Of a stretch of 64,000 nt of DNA, positions 28,186 to 38,639 are shown one piece after another. Under the pieces are notes generated by a model that was given only the letters and a program-made list of their open reading frames with translations, had not been told where the DNA came from and did no database searches. How positions within the stretch are numbered: position 1 is the stretch's first letter; every line of letters begins with the position of its first letter. A program made the translations under genes and the position numbers. This stretch comes from Microbulbifer variabilis (GTDB lineage: Bacteria; Pseudomonadota; Gammaproteobacteria; Pseudomonadales; Cellvibrionaceae), in contig NZ_CP092418.1 in the NCBI RefSeq assembly GCF_023716485.1, forward strand, positions 3,752,501 through 3,816,500, in the 5' to 3' direction.

Positions 28186-29331
28186 TTAATTGAAGAAGCC
28201 CATAACAAAGCGCTTGATAGAATCCCACATGCGCTTGAAGAAACCGGCTCGGTCTACCTCTTCTGCGGCGACCGCTTTAACATCCGCGACAGTTTCACCA
28301 TCGAGAGTCACAACAACTTTACCAACAGACTGACCCTTCTCGACGGGAGCTTCCAGCTCTCCATCCACAATCAGGTCGGCCTTAATACCCTCTTCGCCAC
28401 CGCGTGGGATAGTTACAAAAATATCCTTCTCAACTGCTATGCCAACACTGGGTTCTTTACCACCCCAGACACGCTCGGTCTGCAGTACTTCGCCCTGCCC
28501 ATATACTTTATGGGTCTGGTAGTAGCGGAAACCATAAGCCAGTAGCTTCTGGGTCTCTGAAGCGCGTTTTTCATCGCTATCGGTGCCTACCACGATGGCT
28601 ATCAGGCGCATACCGCGCTTCATGGCAGAAGCCACCAAACAGTAGCCAGCCTCTTCGGTATGGCCTGTTTTAATGCCGTCTACTGCGGAATCGCGCCACA
28701 ATAGGCGATTTCGGTTGGGCTGGTTGATACCGGAATAACTGAAATACTTCTCGGAGTAGATGTCGTAGTGTTCCGGGTGGTTGGCAATCAAAGCTCGTGC
28801 GAGAACCCCCAAATCCCGGGCGGTGGTCACATGCCCCTCAGCCGGCCAGCCGGTAGCATTGACAAAATTGGTGTTCTCCATCCCCAGCAGTTCGGCTTGC
28901 TGATTCATCACTTCAGCAAATACCTCCTCACTGCCTGAAACATGCTCAGCCAGGGCAATACTGGCGTCATTACCAGACTGGATAATAACGCCGCGCATCA
29001 GGTCCATAATCGGTACCTGGTCGCCAACCTTAACGAACATCTTAGAGCCGCCCTTGCGCCAGGCTTTCTCAGAGATACGTACCTTATCATCTTCTTTAAT
29101 GCTGCCTTTGATCATCTCTTCCGAGACAATGTAGGCCGTCATCATTTTTGTAAGGCTGGCAGGAGGAACCTCCTTATCAGCCTCGTGTTCCACCAATACC
29201 TGACCGGTATTGGCATCCACAAGCAAGTAGGAGGTAGCCGCCAGCTGGGGCGGCGCTGGAATAAGTGATTGCGCCTGGGCTAGGCCCGCACAAAGCAACA
29301 GAAAAGAGCAGGCGATAATCCGTGTGATCAT
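28186..29331 (-). CDS. dacA: D-alanyl-D-alanine carboxypeptidase (PBP5/6 type)
   Basis: 381 residues. Cleaves the terminal D-Ala of peptidoglycan pentapeptides in the periplasm. The cleavable signal ends at AGLAQA. Active-site motifs are SxxK (Ser59-Lys62, ASLTK), SGN (119-121) and KTG (GIKTGHTEEAGYC, near 222). The PBP5 C-terminal beta domain is followed by an amphipathic membrane-anchoring helix (FFKRMWDSIKRFVMGFFN). It belongs to the rod-shape cluster with rlpA, mltB, rodA and mrdA. A GC-rich inverted repeat lies downstream at about 28133-28168. Confidence 0.96.
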   Translation of the reverse strand: MITRIIACSFLLLCAGLAQAQSLIPAPPQLAATSYLLVDANTGQVLVEHEADKEVPPASLTKMMTAYIVSEEMIKGSIKEDDKVRISEKAWRKGGSKMFVKVGDQVPIMDLMRGVIIQSGNDASIALAEHVSGSEEVFAEVMNQQAELLGMENTNFVNATGWPAEGHVTTARDLGVLARALIANHPEHYDIYSEKYFSYSGINQPNRNRLLWRDSAVDGIKTGHTEEAGYCLVASAMKRGMRLIAIVVGTDSDEKRASETQKLLAYGFRYYQTHKVYGQGEVLQTERVWGGKEPSVGIAVEKDIFVTIPRGGEEGIKADLIVDGELEAPVEKGQSVGKVVVTLDGETVADVKAVAAEEVDRAGFFKRMWDSIKRFVMGFFN

Positions 29332-29695
29332 AGGTGAGAGTCTCGTTAATCCTCGTGTTCGTTGGCTGGCTGTTAACCTATTACTTATTTTAAGCGATTA
29401 ATTCACAGCGAAGGCTTATCACCTTATGCCGTGAGCCAGTAATAAAGACAAAATACAAGAAAATTCGCGCCATTGCGCAGTATTTTGTGAACGGTCGTTC
29501 CTATGACCGTCAATTCCATTGGTGATCACTGACGACTTGCTATCCCTCCTGTGCTGCCGGCACAGCTGATGACGGGTTTTTCAGCGAGTTCGAGAAAAGA
29601 ATATCGTCAGGAATTTACGGCTCTCCGGTAACCGTGACCTTTCTCCACAAACTGGAATATTCACCGTTCGGACCGCACTTTTACCGATGGGTTTT
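29332..29695. other. Intergenic region between rlpA and dacA
   Basis: About 360 bases, likely carrying a dacA promoter. No gene is supported; the open frame on the plus strand entering rlpA is antisense. Confidence 0.4.
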
Positions 29696-30562
29696 TTATT
29701 CATACACAACCTGGGGCTCTCCCAGCTGGTTCTTCTGCACAGTTTCCCGTGCATTGGCCAGGGCCCGCTGTTGGGAGATTGGGCCTATGCGCACCCGATA
29801 AAATTGCTTGCCACTGCGCTCAACCGGACTGACAGAAACAGGATAGTCAATTGCTGCAGCCAAGCGAGCCCGAATTTTCTCGGCCTGGGCTGGGCTGCTA
29901 TAGGCTCCCACTTGCAGGAAGGTATTTTCCGGCAGGCGGATACTGGCATCCTGGGGCAGGCCGCCAGTTACATCGCCAGCCAATAGGGTTTCCGTAACCG
30001 GTGGCAGGGTATTTGGGTCCAGCGCTTCTACCTCAACACGGGCAACACCCTGATTCACATAGTCCAACTTTTGCGCTGCTGTATAACTCAGGTCGATAAT
30101 TCTGCCGTGAACAAAGGGGCCGCGGTCGTTAATGCGCACAATAATACTGCGCCCATTATCCAGGTTAGTTACCTTGGCATAACTGGGTAGCGGTAGGGTT
30201 TTGTGCGCGGCGGACATGGCATACATATTATAAATTTCGCCATTGGCAGTGCGTCGCCCATGAAATTTGGTGCCATACCAGGAGGCCTTACCCTGCTCTT
30301 TGTAGCCCTTAACCGCAGGGCGTACGTGATAGGTTACACCTTTGACTTTATAAGGGCTTTTATTGCCCGCCGGTCCGATTGGTTCCCGCATGGGTGTGGG
30401 CTCCGGCGTAGCGAGCATATTTACCGGTTTGGCTGGGCCGCTATCCTTAAGGCTATCGAAGTCCTGCTCGCCCTGCTTATTCGGCTTAATTTGCGGGCCG
30501 CCACAAGCGACCAAAAACAAAGCGGCGAGTAGGAACACTCGCCGTATATTGCGCTGAAACAT
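29696..30562 (-). CDS. rlpA: Septal-ring lytic transglycosylase RlpA, lipoprotein
   Basis: 288 residues. A lipobox signal (FLLAALFLVAC) anchors it in the envelope. The double-psi beta-barrel domain contains GKASWYGTKFHGRRTANGEIYN and VRINDRGPFVHGRIIDLSYTAAQKL, with the active-site Asp in NDRGPF. A C-terminal SPOR domain (FLQVGAYSSPAQAEKIRARL ... YRVRIGPIS) binds denuded septal glycans. The ATG at 30562 directly follows GGGGGGATT; the open frame extends 7 codons further to 30583. Confidence 0.95.
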   Translation of the reverse strand: MFQRNIRRVFLLAALFLVACGGPQIKPNKQGEQDFDSLKDSGPAKPVNMLATPEPTPMREPIGPAGNKSPYKVKGVTYHVRPAVKGYKEQGKASWYGTKFHGRRTANGEIYNMYAMSAAHKTLPLPSYAKVTNLDNGRSIIVRINDRGPFVHGRIIDLSYTAAQKLDYVNQGVARVEVEALDPNTLPPVTETLLAGDVTGGLPQDASIRLPENTFLQVGAYSSPAQAEKIRARLAAAIDYPVSVSPVERSGKQFYRVRIGPISQQRALANARETVQKNQLGEPQVVYE

Positions 30563-30710
30563 AATCCCCCCGGCGCGCGGCAACCCCAGGCTGCCGTCTC
30601 CAAGCCGCTGTTATCTATAACTGCTCAGTAAAACAGAAAATTATTGATTACCACCATCACCATTAGTTCCCGGCTTTGGCAATTATTCTCAGGAATTATT
30701 TATCTCCAAC

Positions 30711-31721
30711 TCAGCTCTTTCCGCCGCGCGCTTTAACAATCTCCTGGGCAAGTTCATTCACTGCCATGGCGTAGAGGCGGCTGCGGTTGTAAGTCGTAAT
30801 AGTGGAGAAGTTATTCAGGCCTAACCAGTACTGCTTGCCCTGCTCAGTCTGCAGAGAGAAAACAATCGCGGGCATTTCGGGTGCCACTTGGCTGGTAGCA
30901 TTAAAACCTTTTTCCGCCAGCTCACCCACTGTCCACTCGGGCTGTAGGGTATCGTTGACGATGGTCATATCTGCATTGGGGCGCGGGTTGGCTAATACAG
31001 TCGTTGGCTCTCCGGGCTTCCAGCCGTGTCTGGCCAGATAGTTAGCCACACTGCCGATCGCATCGGTTGTATTGGTCCAGATGTCCACCTTGCCATCTTC
31101 ACTGAAATCCACCGCATAGGCGCGGTAGCTTGAAGGCATAAACTGGCCGTAACCCATGGCACCGGCATAGGAGCCCTTCAGCGCGAGAGGATCCATACCT
31201 TGATCACGGGTTAAAAGCAGGTAGTTTTCCAACTCCTTGGTAAAGAACTCAGAGCGGCGCGGGTAATTGAAGGCCAGGGTGGAGAGTGCATCCAGTACCC
31301 GGTAGCCTCCCATATTGCCACCGTAGCGGGTTTCAACCCCGATGATCGCGACAATAACCTCAGCTGGGACACCATACTTTTTCTCAGCTTCCGCCAGGGC
31401 CTCAGCATTCTTATCCCAAAAATCCACACCGCCGGCAATGCTTTGCGGAGTTAAAAATAGCTTTTTATATTGATACCAGGGCTTGGCTTTTTCTGCGGGG
31501 CGCTTGATCGCCTTGAGGATAGAGTCCTTGCGCTTGGCATTGCGCATCAGTTCCTGCATTTCGTTGCGGTCAAATTGATGTTCTTGCACCATATATTCCA
31601 CAAACTTTTGCGCGTCGGCATTATCGCCGTGGCCGGGCTCCTGCGCACAAGCTGCAAGCGCTAGCCCCATACCAACCAATAGTCCCGAGGTCCACTTCAA
31701 AACCACCGCTCCTGTCTTCAT
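30711..31721 (-). CDS. mltB: Membrane-bound lytic murein transglycosylase B
   Basis: 336 residues with a lipobox (ALAAC, Cys25), predicting an outer-membrane lipoprotein. MltB cleaves glycan strands to 1,6-anhydro products. The catalytic Glu is in AIIGVETRYGGNMG, and SYAGAMGYGQFMPSSYRAYAVDF is the family signature. DIWTNTTDAIGSVANYLARHGW follows. Placed between rlpA and rodA as in Pseudomonas. Confidence 0.95.
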   Translation of the reverse strand: MKTGAVVLKWTSGLLVGMGLALAACAQEPGHGDNADAQKFVEYMVQEHQFDRNEMQELMRNAKRKDSILKAIKRPAEKAKPWYQYKKLFLTPQSIAGGVDFWDKNAEALAEAEKKYGVPAEVIVAIIGVETRYGGNMGGYRVLDALSTLAFNYPRRSEFFTKELENYLLLTRDQGMDPLALKGSYAGAMGYGQFMPSSYRAYAVDFSEDGKVDIWTNTTDAIGSVANYLARHGWKPGEPTTVLANPRPNADMTIVNDTLQPEWTVGELAEKGFNATSQVAPEMPAIVFSLQTEQGKQYWLGLNNFSTITTYNRSRLYAMAVNELAQEIVKARGGKS

Positions 31722-31764
31722 CTCGCGTCTCTACATCCAGTTTTTGATTTGCGCCGCTGGTTCA

Positions 31765-32910
31765 TCAAAAATGTACCCTGCGCCGCTCGGTCCCTACGGC
31801 CATGAGAATACCGAATCCCGCCATTAAGGTAATCAGTGAGGTTCCACCGTAACTGATTATTGGCAAGGGTACCCCCACCACTGGCAACAATCCCGTAACC
31901 ATACCAATGTTTACAAACACATAGACAAAAAAAGTGAGGGTAATACTCCCCGCCAGCAGGCGCCCAAATAGATGTTGCGCCATAAAGCTAATATAGATGC
32001 CGCGGGCGATCACCAGCACATAGAGTAAAAGCAGTAATAGGACACCGCGCATCCCCCATTCCTCAGCCAACACCGCGATAATAAAGTCGGTATGGCTCTC
32101 CGGCAGAAAGTCCAGCTGCGATTGGGTGCCCTGCAAATAGCCTTTGCCATACACTCCCCCGGAACCTATAGCGGCTTTAGAGTTGAAAATGTTCCAGCCA
32201 GCACCAAAGCGATCATCGTGAGGATTCAGAAGTGTCAGGATACGCTGGCGCTGGTAGTCCCTGAGCCCCCACTGCCAGATTGGCCAAGCGGAAACCACCA
32301 AGCCCATAGCCGCCGCTCCGATCATCTTCCAGCTCAACCCGGCCAAATACAGCGCGAACAGGCCGGAAGCGGCGATCAGGATAGAGGTCCCTAAATCTGG
32401 CTGGCGCACAATTAAAGCGGCTGGAACCGCCACGATGGCCAGAGCCCCAATGACAGTCACAAGGGACGGGGGCTGGGCGCGCTGGTGCAGGAAAGCCGCC
32501 ACCATCATCGGCACTCCCAACTTCATCACCTCCGAAGGCTGAAAGCGGAAGCCGGCAATCTCCAGCCAACGTTGGGCGCCCTTGGCACCGGTGCCAAAGA
32601 GCAACACCCCCACCAGCAGAGCGCAGCCGCCCAGATAGGCCCAGGGAGACCAGCGCCGATAAAAATCCAACGGAATCTGCGCGACAATAAACATGCCGGT
32701 GAACGCCAGGCACATAAATATAGACTGGCGCCGCACGTAGTTCATATCGCCGCCAGAAGCACTGTAGAGCACCCCCAGCCCCACAGAGGCAAGCACCAAT
32801 AAAAGCACCAGCAGTGGCACATCAATGTGTAGGCGCCTCGCCAGACTCACCGGCTTTCGGAGACTGCCGTGAGCATCGGACAGCCGGTGAGAAAAATCGC
32901 GGCTAGCCAT
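31765..32910 (-). CDS. rodA: Rod-shape SEDS peptidoglycan polymerase RodA
   Basis: 381 residues, polytopic. RodA is the glycosyltransferase of the elongasome, working with PBP2. SEDS motifs are seen: QPSEVMKLGVPM, RQPDLGTSILIAASG, LPESHTDFIIAVLAEEWG and LPVVGVPLPIISYGGTS. Its start overlaps the end of mrdA by 8 bases, the constant mrdA-rodA pair. Confidence 0.97.
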   Translation of the reverse strand: MASRDFSHRLSDAHGSLRKPVSLARRLHIDVPLLVLLLVLASVGLGVLYSASGGDMNYVRRQSIFMCLAFTGMFIVAQIPLDFYRRWSPWAYLGGCALLVGVLLFGTGAKGAQRWLEIAGFRFQPSEVMKLGVPMMVAAFLHQRAQPPSLVTVIGALAIVAVPAALIVRQPDLGTSILIAASGLFALYLAGLSWKMIGAAAMGLVVSAWPIWQWGLRDYQRQRILTLLNPHDDRFGAGWNIFNSKAAIGSGGVYGKGYLQGTQSQLDFLPESHTDFIIAVLAEEWGMRGVLLLLLLYVLVIARGIYISFMAQHLFGRLLAGSITLTFFVYVFVNIGMVTGLLPVVGVPLPIISYGGTSLITLMAGFGILMAVGTERRRVHF

Positions 32911-34795
32911 TATCCACCCCTTTGCTCAATCTGGTTTTCTGTGCCGTATTCTCTTGGGTGTCTGGTCGTGGCACCCACTCGGCAAATAATTCCCGCGCCA
33001 CAGGCGCCGCCACGCCGCCACCGGCTTCACCATTCTCGACCAAGACCGCTACAGCAATACGCGGTTTATCCACAGGAGCAAAGGCGACAAACAGGGCGTG
33101 ATCGCGGTGGCGCTCCTGAAGAGCCTCTGAGTCGTAACGGGCACCCTGGGCTATACCCACCACCTGGGCGGTGCCGGATTTTCCAGCGACACGAAAGTTC
33201 AGGTCTTTACCCGCGCGTTTGCCCGTGCCATAGCTGCGATTGACCACCGCCTCCATGCCCTCGAACACCAGGTCCCAATTATCAGGGTGCGCCTCCAGGT
33301 TATGCAGAATTTCCGCCGGCTGTTCGACCCCGTTGATGGTTTTCACCATTTGCGGGCGATAGTGGGTACCGCGATTGGCAATGGTAGCGGTCATCACCGC
33401 CAGCTGCAGTGGCGTCGCCAGGACAAACCCCTGCCCCAGCACGGCGTTCAGACTATCGCCAGGGAACCAGGGCATACCCCGCGCACCGCGCTTCCAATCC
33501 CGCGAGGGGAAGAGGCCGGAGCGTTCCATCGGCAGATCGATACCGGTCTTGGAACCCAGGCCGAAGTGAGCGGCCATATCGTGCATGCCATCAATATCCC
33601 AGCGGTGAGCCATATCCCAGAAATAGACGTCGCAGCTCTGCGCCATAGCCTGAATCAGATCCACCTTTTCTCCATGGCCCCAGCGCACATGGTCGCGGTA
33701 TAGACGTGGATCATTTGGCAGCTTATAGAATCCCGGATCCTTAATTTTGGTTTCACGGGTGATCAGTCCAGCCTCGAGCCCGCCTAACCCCATCAGCGGC
33801 TTCAGGGTCGAACCAGGCGGGTATTGGCCCTGTACCGCACGGTTAAACAGCGGCACATCGAGGGAATCACTCAGGGCGCGATAATCAGCAAAGCTGATTC
33901 CGGTTACAAACAGGTTGGGGTCGAAGGAGGGCTTGCTGACGAAGGCCAGCACCCCACCGGTGTTCACATCGATGGCGACAACTGCACCGCGGCGATCGCC
34001 CAGGGCATCGGAGGCCACCTGTTGCAGGTGCGCATCAAGATGCAGGGTAAGGTCAGCACCGGGCTTGGGGTCCTGGCGCTCCAACACCCTCAATACTCGC
34101 CCGCGTGCATTGATCTCCACATTTTCATAACCTACTTCGCCGAGCAGGGTTTTCTCATAGGAGCGCTCCAGTCCCACCTTGCCGATACTGCGGGTGCCGC
34201 GATAGAGGCGCACGTCCTCTTTAGTGAAATTACTCAGGTCGCGATCACTGATACGCCCCACGTAACCAACACTGTGGGCAAACAGGTCTCCCAGGGCGTA
34301 GTAGCGCACCAACTCGGCCTCCACAGAAACTCCGGGCATGCGAAACTGGTTCACGCTGATCCGTGCGATTTCCTCCTCACTCAGACGAAACCTCAGAGGC
34401 ACCGGTTCAAATGGACGGCGGCGACGCAAGCGTTTGCGAAATTTGGCCACATCGCCGTCACCCAGACGGACCAGATGGCCGACCAGTTCGAGGGTTGCGT
34501 CCAGGTCTTTCACCCGTTCACGCACAATAGAAAGGTTATAACTGGCGCGGTTATCCGCGAGTAATATACCGTTGCGATCGTAAATCAGCCCGCGAGTTGG
34601 AGCGACGGGGCGTACCTGAATACGGTTATCATCGGATTGGGTGCGGTAGTCATCGTAATCAACCACCTGCAAATTATAAAAACGCGCAATCAAAACCCCT
34701 AGCAACGCGATGACACCAACAATGGCCACCAACATGCGGTTGCGAAACAGTCGCTGCTCCGTGTGGGGGTCCTTGAGGTGATGATCGTGGGGCAT
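32903..34795 (-). CDS. mrdA: Penicillin-binding protein 2
   Basis: 630 residues. A class B transpeptidase that crosslinks peptidoglycan during elongation. One N-terminal membrane segment (LVAIVGVIALLGVLIARFYNL), the PBP dimerisation region (RGLIYDRNGILLADN), then the transpeptidase domain with the active-site Ser in PGSTLKP (about 324), SCDVYFWD (SxD/N box) and KSGTAQV (about 537). It is first of the mrdA-rodA pair and couples to rodA by overlap. Confidence 0.97.
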   Translation of the reverse strand: MPHDHHLKDPHTEQRLFRNRMLVAIVGVIALLGVLIARFYNLQVVDYDDYRTQSDDNRIQVRPVAPTRGLIYDRNGILLADNRASYNLSIVRERVKDLDATLELVGHLVRLGDGDVAKFRKRLRRRRPFEPVPLRFRLSEEEIARISVNQFRMPGVSVEAELVRYYALGDLFAHSVGYVGRISDRDLSNFTKEDVRLYRGTRSIGKVGLERSYEKTLLGEVGYENVEINARGRVLRVLERQDPKPGADLTLHLDAHLQQVASDALGDRRGAVVAIDVNTGGVLAFVSKPSFDPNLFVTGISFADYRALSDSLDVPLFNRAVQGQYPPGSTLKPLMGLGGLEAGLITRETKIKDPGFYKLPNDPRLYRDHVRWGHGEKVDLIQAMAQSCDVYFWDMAHRWDIDGMHDMAAHFGLGSKTGIDLPMERSGLFPSRDWKRGARGMPWFPGDSLNAVLGQGFVLATPLQLAVMTATIANRGTHYRPQMVKTINGVEQPAEILHNLEAHPDNWDLVFEGMEAVVNRSYGTGKRAGKDLNFRVAGKSGTAQVVGIAQGARYDSEALQERHRDHALFVAFAPVDKPRIAVAVLVENGEAGGGVAAPVARELFAEWVPRPDTQENTAQKTRLSKGVDNG

Positions 34796-34917
34796 TGGCG
34801 TTTTTTAAACGATTATGACTGGCGCGGGAAAAAACTAATTCGGACTACATTACCACAGCGAACGCACGGAGAGAGAATTCCAGTTGGCAAATCTCTCCGC
34901 ACTTGGTCGCAAATGTC

Positions 34918-35394
34918 TTATTTGTGATAAGGGTGGCCGGCAAGCAGGGTCCAGGCGCGATAAATTTGCTCGGCCAAAACCACACGAACCAGAGGGTGCG
35001 GCAGGGTCAAAGGTGACAGAGACCAGCGCTGACGCGCCCTGCTCAGGCAGTCCTGCGAAAGCCCGTCTGGGCCGCCAATCAACAGGCTGACATTTTCCCC
35101 CAGCAGCTGCCAATCGCGCAGCTGGTCGGATAATTGCTCTGTACTCCAAGGCTTGCCCTTAACATCCAGCGCCACCACATGATCGCGCGGGCCGAGAGCA
35201 GCGAGCATCGCCTCGCCCTCTTTCTTGCGCGCTTTATCAATCAGTGCCGCAGAGCTTTTCTGGCCCCGCTGCCCCAGGGGAATCTCCACCATTTCCAGAG
35301 CAATTTCACGGGGCAGACGCTTGGCGTATTCGGCATAACCCTCCTGGACCCATGCCGGCATTTTGCCTCCGGCGGCGAGGATGCGAACCTTCAC
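34918..35394 (-). CDS. rlmH: 23S rRNA (pseudouridine1915-N3)-methyltransferase
   Basis: 158 residues, standard length. Methylates pseudouridine 1915 of 23S rRNA using SAM. The SPOUT-fold knot is visible in [15 protein letters not shown] and the C-terminal [18 protein letters not shown]...[34 protein letters not shown] is the family N-terminus. Five bases separate it from the rsfS stop (35399). Confidence 0.97.
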   Translation of the reverse strand: MKVRILAAGGKMPAWVQEGYAEYAKRLPREIALEMVEIPLGQRGQKSSAALIDKARKKEGEAMLAALGPRDHVVALDVKGKPWSTEQLSDQLRDWQLLGENVSLLIGGPDGLSQDCLSRARQRWSLSPLTLPHPLVRVVLAEQIYRAWTLLAGHPYHK

Positions 35395-35398
35395 TTAA

Positions 35399-35776
35399 TC
35401 AACCCTGATGGGGATCGCTACCATCCGCCTCGTCGCGGGTATTTGGAGTCATAGACCAGAGTTTTTCCAAGTCGTAGAAATTGCGCACATCCGCGAGCAT
35501 TACATGCACTACCAGATCCCCATAATCCACCAGTACCCACTCGCCCTGCTCTTTGCCCTCAACACCAATCGGGCGCACACCCTCTTTCTTGAGTTCGTCC
35601 ACCACATTTTCTGCCAGCGATTTTACCTGGCGGCTGGAGGTACCGGTGCAGATCACCAGGTTATCCATCACATCAGAAAATTCGGAAACATCCAGAGCGA
35701 CAATGTCTTTGCCTTTCAGATCTTCCAGAGCATTTAGCGCGATATCTTTAATATTTGTCATAACACCTTGATTCAT
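35399..35776 (-). CDS. rsfS: Ribosomal silencing factor RsfS
   Basis: 125 residues. Binds the large subunit protein uL14 and blocks subunit joining in starvation. [30 protein letters not shown] and the [21 protein letters not shown] block are diagnostic. The ATG at 35776 overlaps the nadD stop (TAATG); an ATG five codons in (35761) is an alternative. Downstream rlmH follows within 5 bases. Confidence 0.96.
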   Translation of the reverse strand: MNQGVMTNIKDIALNALEDLKGKDIVALDVSEFSDVMDNLVICTGTSSRQVKSLAENVVDELKKEGVRPIGVEGKEQGEWVLVDYGDLVVHVMLADVRNFYDLEKLWSMTPNTRDEADGSDPHQG

Positions 35777-36462
35777 TACGGGTCACCAGTGGCAACCGAT
35801 TCTGTGTAGAGTTGATGGTCTTCAATATATTGCAACACCGTTGCTGGCAGTAAGAAACGCGGAGACTGACCGCTGGCCAGCAACTGGCGAATCTGTGTAG
35901 CGGAAATTGGCAGCAGGGTTTGCTCGCGCAAGACCAGGCGACCTGAGGCATATTCATGTAAATCGGCCAGGGTGCCGCGATGCTGCTGCAGAAATTTCGC
36001 TAGCTCGGCATTGCCAGTGGCTGCGCTCGCTTCCGGCAAGTGCCAGCCGGGTCTGGTCACAACGACCAGGTGAGCCAGCTCCAACAGGCGTTGCCAACGA
36101 TGCCAGCGATGCAAGGTCAACAAGGAGTCAGTACCCATACAGAAACTGATGGACACTTGTGGCCCCAATTCCTCACGCAGCGCTTCGAGGGTATCTACCG
36201 TATAAGTGTCACCACCGCGCTGCAGTTCCCGCTCATCCAGCTGCAATTCATCACAACCAGCCAATGCCAGTGCCAACATTTCACTGCGCTGGCGTGAAGA
36301 AACTCCCGGACTCTGACGGTGGCGAGGCTGATGGCTGGGTAGCAGACGCATTTCATCGAAACCCAGAGCCTGGCGCAGCTCTAGCGCCATGCGCAAATGG
36401 CCGAAGTGCACCGGGTCGAAAGTGCCGCCGAATAAGGCGATGGTCTGCCGCTTAGTTGCCAA
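35776..36462 (-). CDS. nadD: Nicotinate-nucleotide adenylyltransferase
   Basis: 228 residues. Forms deamido-NAD from nicotinate mononucleotide and ATP. The nucleotidyltransferase [11 protein letters not shown] motif is at residues 11-21 and [14 protein letters not shown] near the C-terminus is the ISSTxIR motif. The frame is open into proA (to 36651), but family length and an AAAGAGGT ribosome site point to a TTG start at 36462, 34 bases past the proA stop. No ATG is available there. Confidence 0.93.
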   Translation of the reverse strand: MATKRQTIALFGGTFDPVHFGHLRMALELRQALGFDEMRLLPSHQPRHRQSPGVSSRQRSEMLALALAGCDELQLDERELQRGGDTYTVDTLEALREELGPQVSISFCMGTDSLLTLHRWHRWQRLLELAHLVVVTRPGWHLPEASAATGNAELAKFLQQHRGTLADLHEYASGRLVLREQTLLPISATQIRQLLASGQSPRFLLPATVLQYIEDHQLYTESVATGDP

Positions 36463-36496
36463 AATTACCTCTTTACTGGCTGCCGGGCCCGAAAAA

Positions 36497-37780
36497 CTAT
36501 CGGCGGATATGCCCGTCACCGAGCACAATCCACTTTTGCGAGGTGAGCCCTTCGAGCCCCACCGGTCCACGGGCGTGGATTTTATCAGTACTGATACCGA
36601 TTTCCGCCCCCAGGCCGTATTCAAACCCGTCGGCAAAGCGCGTGGAGGCATTAATAATCACCGAGCTGGCATCCACCTCGGCAAGAAAGCGACGACTGCG
36701 ACTGTAATCCTGAGTCACAATGGCCTCGGTGTGGCCTGAGCCATAGCGGGCAATATGATCCATTGCGCCATCCATATCCGCCACGACGCGGATAGCGAGA
36801 ATGGGCGCAAGGTACTCCTCACTCCAGTCGCTGTCACTGGCCACATTAATCTGTGGCCATATCTCTCTGCTGCGTTCACACCCGCGCAATTCTACGCCTT
36901 TCAGCGTATAGGCCTCAGCCAAGCGCGGCAGAATCTTCCCGGCAATTGCCTCGGCCACCAACAGCGTTTCCATAGCGTTACAAACGCCATAGCGGTGGGT
37001 CTTGGCATTCAAGGCGATCTCAAAGGCCTTCTGCTCGTCAGCCAGGTCATCGATATAGACGTGACAAACGCCGTGCAGGTGTTTGATCACCGGCACACTG
37101 GCCTCGCGACTGACTCTTTCGATCAAGCCGGTGCCACCACGTGGCACTATGACATCCACATAATCGGGCATGGTGATCAGGGCGCCCACTGCAGCGCGGT
37201 CGCTAGTATCCACTACCTGTACTGCCGTTTGCGGCAAGCCGGCCTCGCGCAGCCCTGCACTGATGCAGGCGGCGATAGCCCGGTTGGACTGCAACGCCTC
37301 ACTACCGCCACGTAAAATAGTCGCATTACCGGATTTCAGGCAGAGACTGGCCGCATCGATAGTCACATTGGGGCGAGACTCGTAAATAATGCCCACTACT
37401 CCCAGGGGCACACGCATCTTGCCCACCTGAATTCCGCTGGGGCGATAGCACAAATCCTCAATTTCCCCCACCGGGTCCGGTAGGTCGGCCACCTGTATCA
37501 GCCCTTCGATCATACCGTCGATGCGCTCATCATTGAGTTCCAATCGGTCGAGCAGTGCCGCATCCAGACCGCGCTCGCGTCCGGCCTGCATATCAGCCGC
37601 ATTGGCCTTGGCCAGTTCGATCCGATTGGCTTCCAACTCGGCAGCAATTGCTGCAAGGGCACGGTTCTTGACCTCAGTATCTGCGCGCGCCATTGTGCGA
37701 GAAGCTTCTCTAGCGGCTCGCCCCATCTGTTCGAGTTTGTCGCGGGTAGATTGCTGATCAGTGCTGGCTGTCGTGGTCAC
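36497..37780 (-). CDS. proA: Glutamate-5-semialdehyde dehydrogenase
   Basis: 427 residues. Reduces glutamyl-5-phosphate in proline synthesis. Family blocks are [70 protein letters not shown] with the catalytic Cys, and [22 protein letters not shown]. The frame is open to 38047, but the GTG at 37780, with GGAGAG 5 bases upstream, gives a normal N-terminus ([19 protein letters not shown]). proB is not adjacent. First gene of the leftward proA-nadD-rsfS-rlmH-mrdA series. Confidence 0.95.
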   Translation of the reverse strand: MTTTASTDQQSTRDKLEQMGRAAREASRTMARADTEVKNRALAAIAAELEANRIELAKANAADMQAGRERGLDAALLDRLELNDERIDGMIEGLIQVADLPDPVGEIEDLCYRPSGIQVGKMRVPLGVVGIIYESRPNVTIDAASLCLKSGNATILRGGSEALQSNRAIAACISAGLREAGLPQTAVQVVDTSDRAAVGALITMPDYVDVIVPRGGTGLIERVSREASVPVIKHLHGVCHVYIDDLADEQKAFEIALNAKTHRYGVCNAMETLLVAEAIAGKILPRLAEAYTLKGVELRGCERSREIWPQINVASDSDWSEEYLAPILAIRVVADMDGAMDHIARYGSGHTEAIVTQDYSRSRRFLAEVDASSVIINASTRFADGFEYGLGAEIGISTDKIHARGPVGLEGLTSQKWIVLGDGHIRR

Positions 37781-37868
37781 TTGGCTCTCCGTGCGAAATC
37801 CGGTCGGCCGCGCAGTATAACCCAGCAGCCGGGGGTTTAAACGGCATAAATGGATTCCTACTGCTGGG

Positions 37869-38444
37869 TTACTCCCTGCTCCAACGATCCAGGTTCTCAG
37901 CAATATTGGCGAGACGGGCCAAGGGGTCTTCCAGGGCCAGCAAATCCACTCTCGCTTTATCCTCAAGGGGTAACAACTGGGCCAGTTGCCAGGACAGGGC
38001 ATCGGCGGAGTCGACATTATCGAACTTGAGTGAAAGATCCTTGGCACGCTCCTTTAACTCTTCCAGCACTGCCATTAGGCCATCGCAATCTGCAGGTATC
38101 GGCCGGGGGGCATTATCCGGCAACCACTCAACATCCCCCAGCAACAGGCCGTCTTCAGCCCGCTCGGTGTGACTGATGCGGAAGCGCCGCCGCCCTACTA
38201 CCTGCACATGCAGCAAGCCCTCCTCTCCCTGACTCCAATCGACAATATGCACATAGACCCCAAGGGGCCAAACCGAGGCGTTGCCCACCTCGCCGCCAGA
38301 GCGAATCAAAACAACACCAAAGCCGCTCTCATTTTTCAGAGATTCGCTAACCAAATGCAGATAACGCTGTTCAAAGATACGCAGAGGTAGCGCAACACCT
38401 GGATAGAGGGGCACGCTCAGGGGAAAAAGGGGGATCTGTTGCAA
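37869..38444 (-). CDS. LON peptidase substrate-binding domain protein
   Basis: 191 residues carrying only the N-terminal (LAN/LON) substrate-binding domain of Lon protease: [43 protein letters not shown] and VVGRRRFRI. No ATPase or protease domain. Function unknown; the gene is a conserved neighbour of proA in Pseudomonas relatives. The open frame reaches 38585. A TTG at 38444 after GAGAGA gives the family N-terminus; no ATG or GTG fits. Confidence 0.88.
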   Translation of the reverse strand: MQQIPLFPLSVPLYPGVALPLRIFEQRYLHLVSESLKNESGFGVVLIRSGGEVGNASVWPLGVYVHIVDWSQGEEGLLHVQVVGRRRFRISHTERAEDGLLLGDVEWLPDNAPRPIPADCDGLMAVLEELKERAKDLSLKFDNVDSADALSWQLAQLLPLEDKARVDLLALEDPLARLANIAENLDRWSRE

Positions 38445-38639
38445 AATGCTCTCTCGTTGGGTGGGTTGAAGTACTAAAGATACCACTGCCAACAGGATCA
38501 CCGAGATTTCTGGCGAGGCCTTTAAGCGCCAATCCAATTGTTTGAGTGCAATATTCCACGGAATCCCGGTAATTGTCGGTGGCAAGCACGACCCACAGCC
38601 ATTAAGCTGCTGCGGTTTATTAACGAATGGAGACTATTC

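Noticed and set aside
33824..34564. 246-residue plus-strand frame over mrdA
   Set aside because: Antisense to PBP2; it arises from codon composition and has no recognisable domain.
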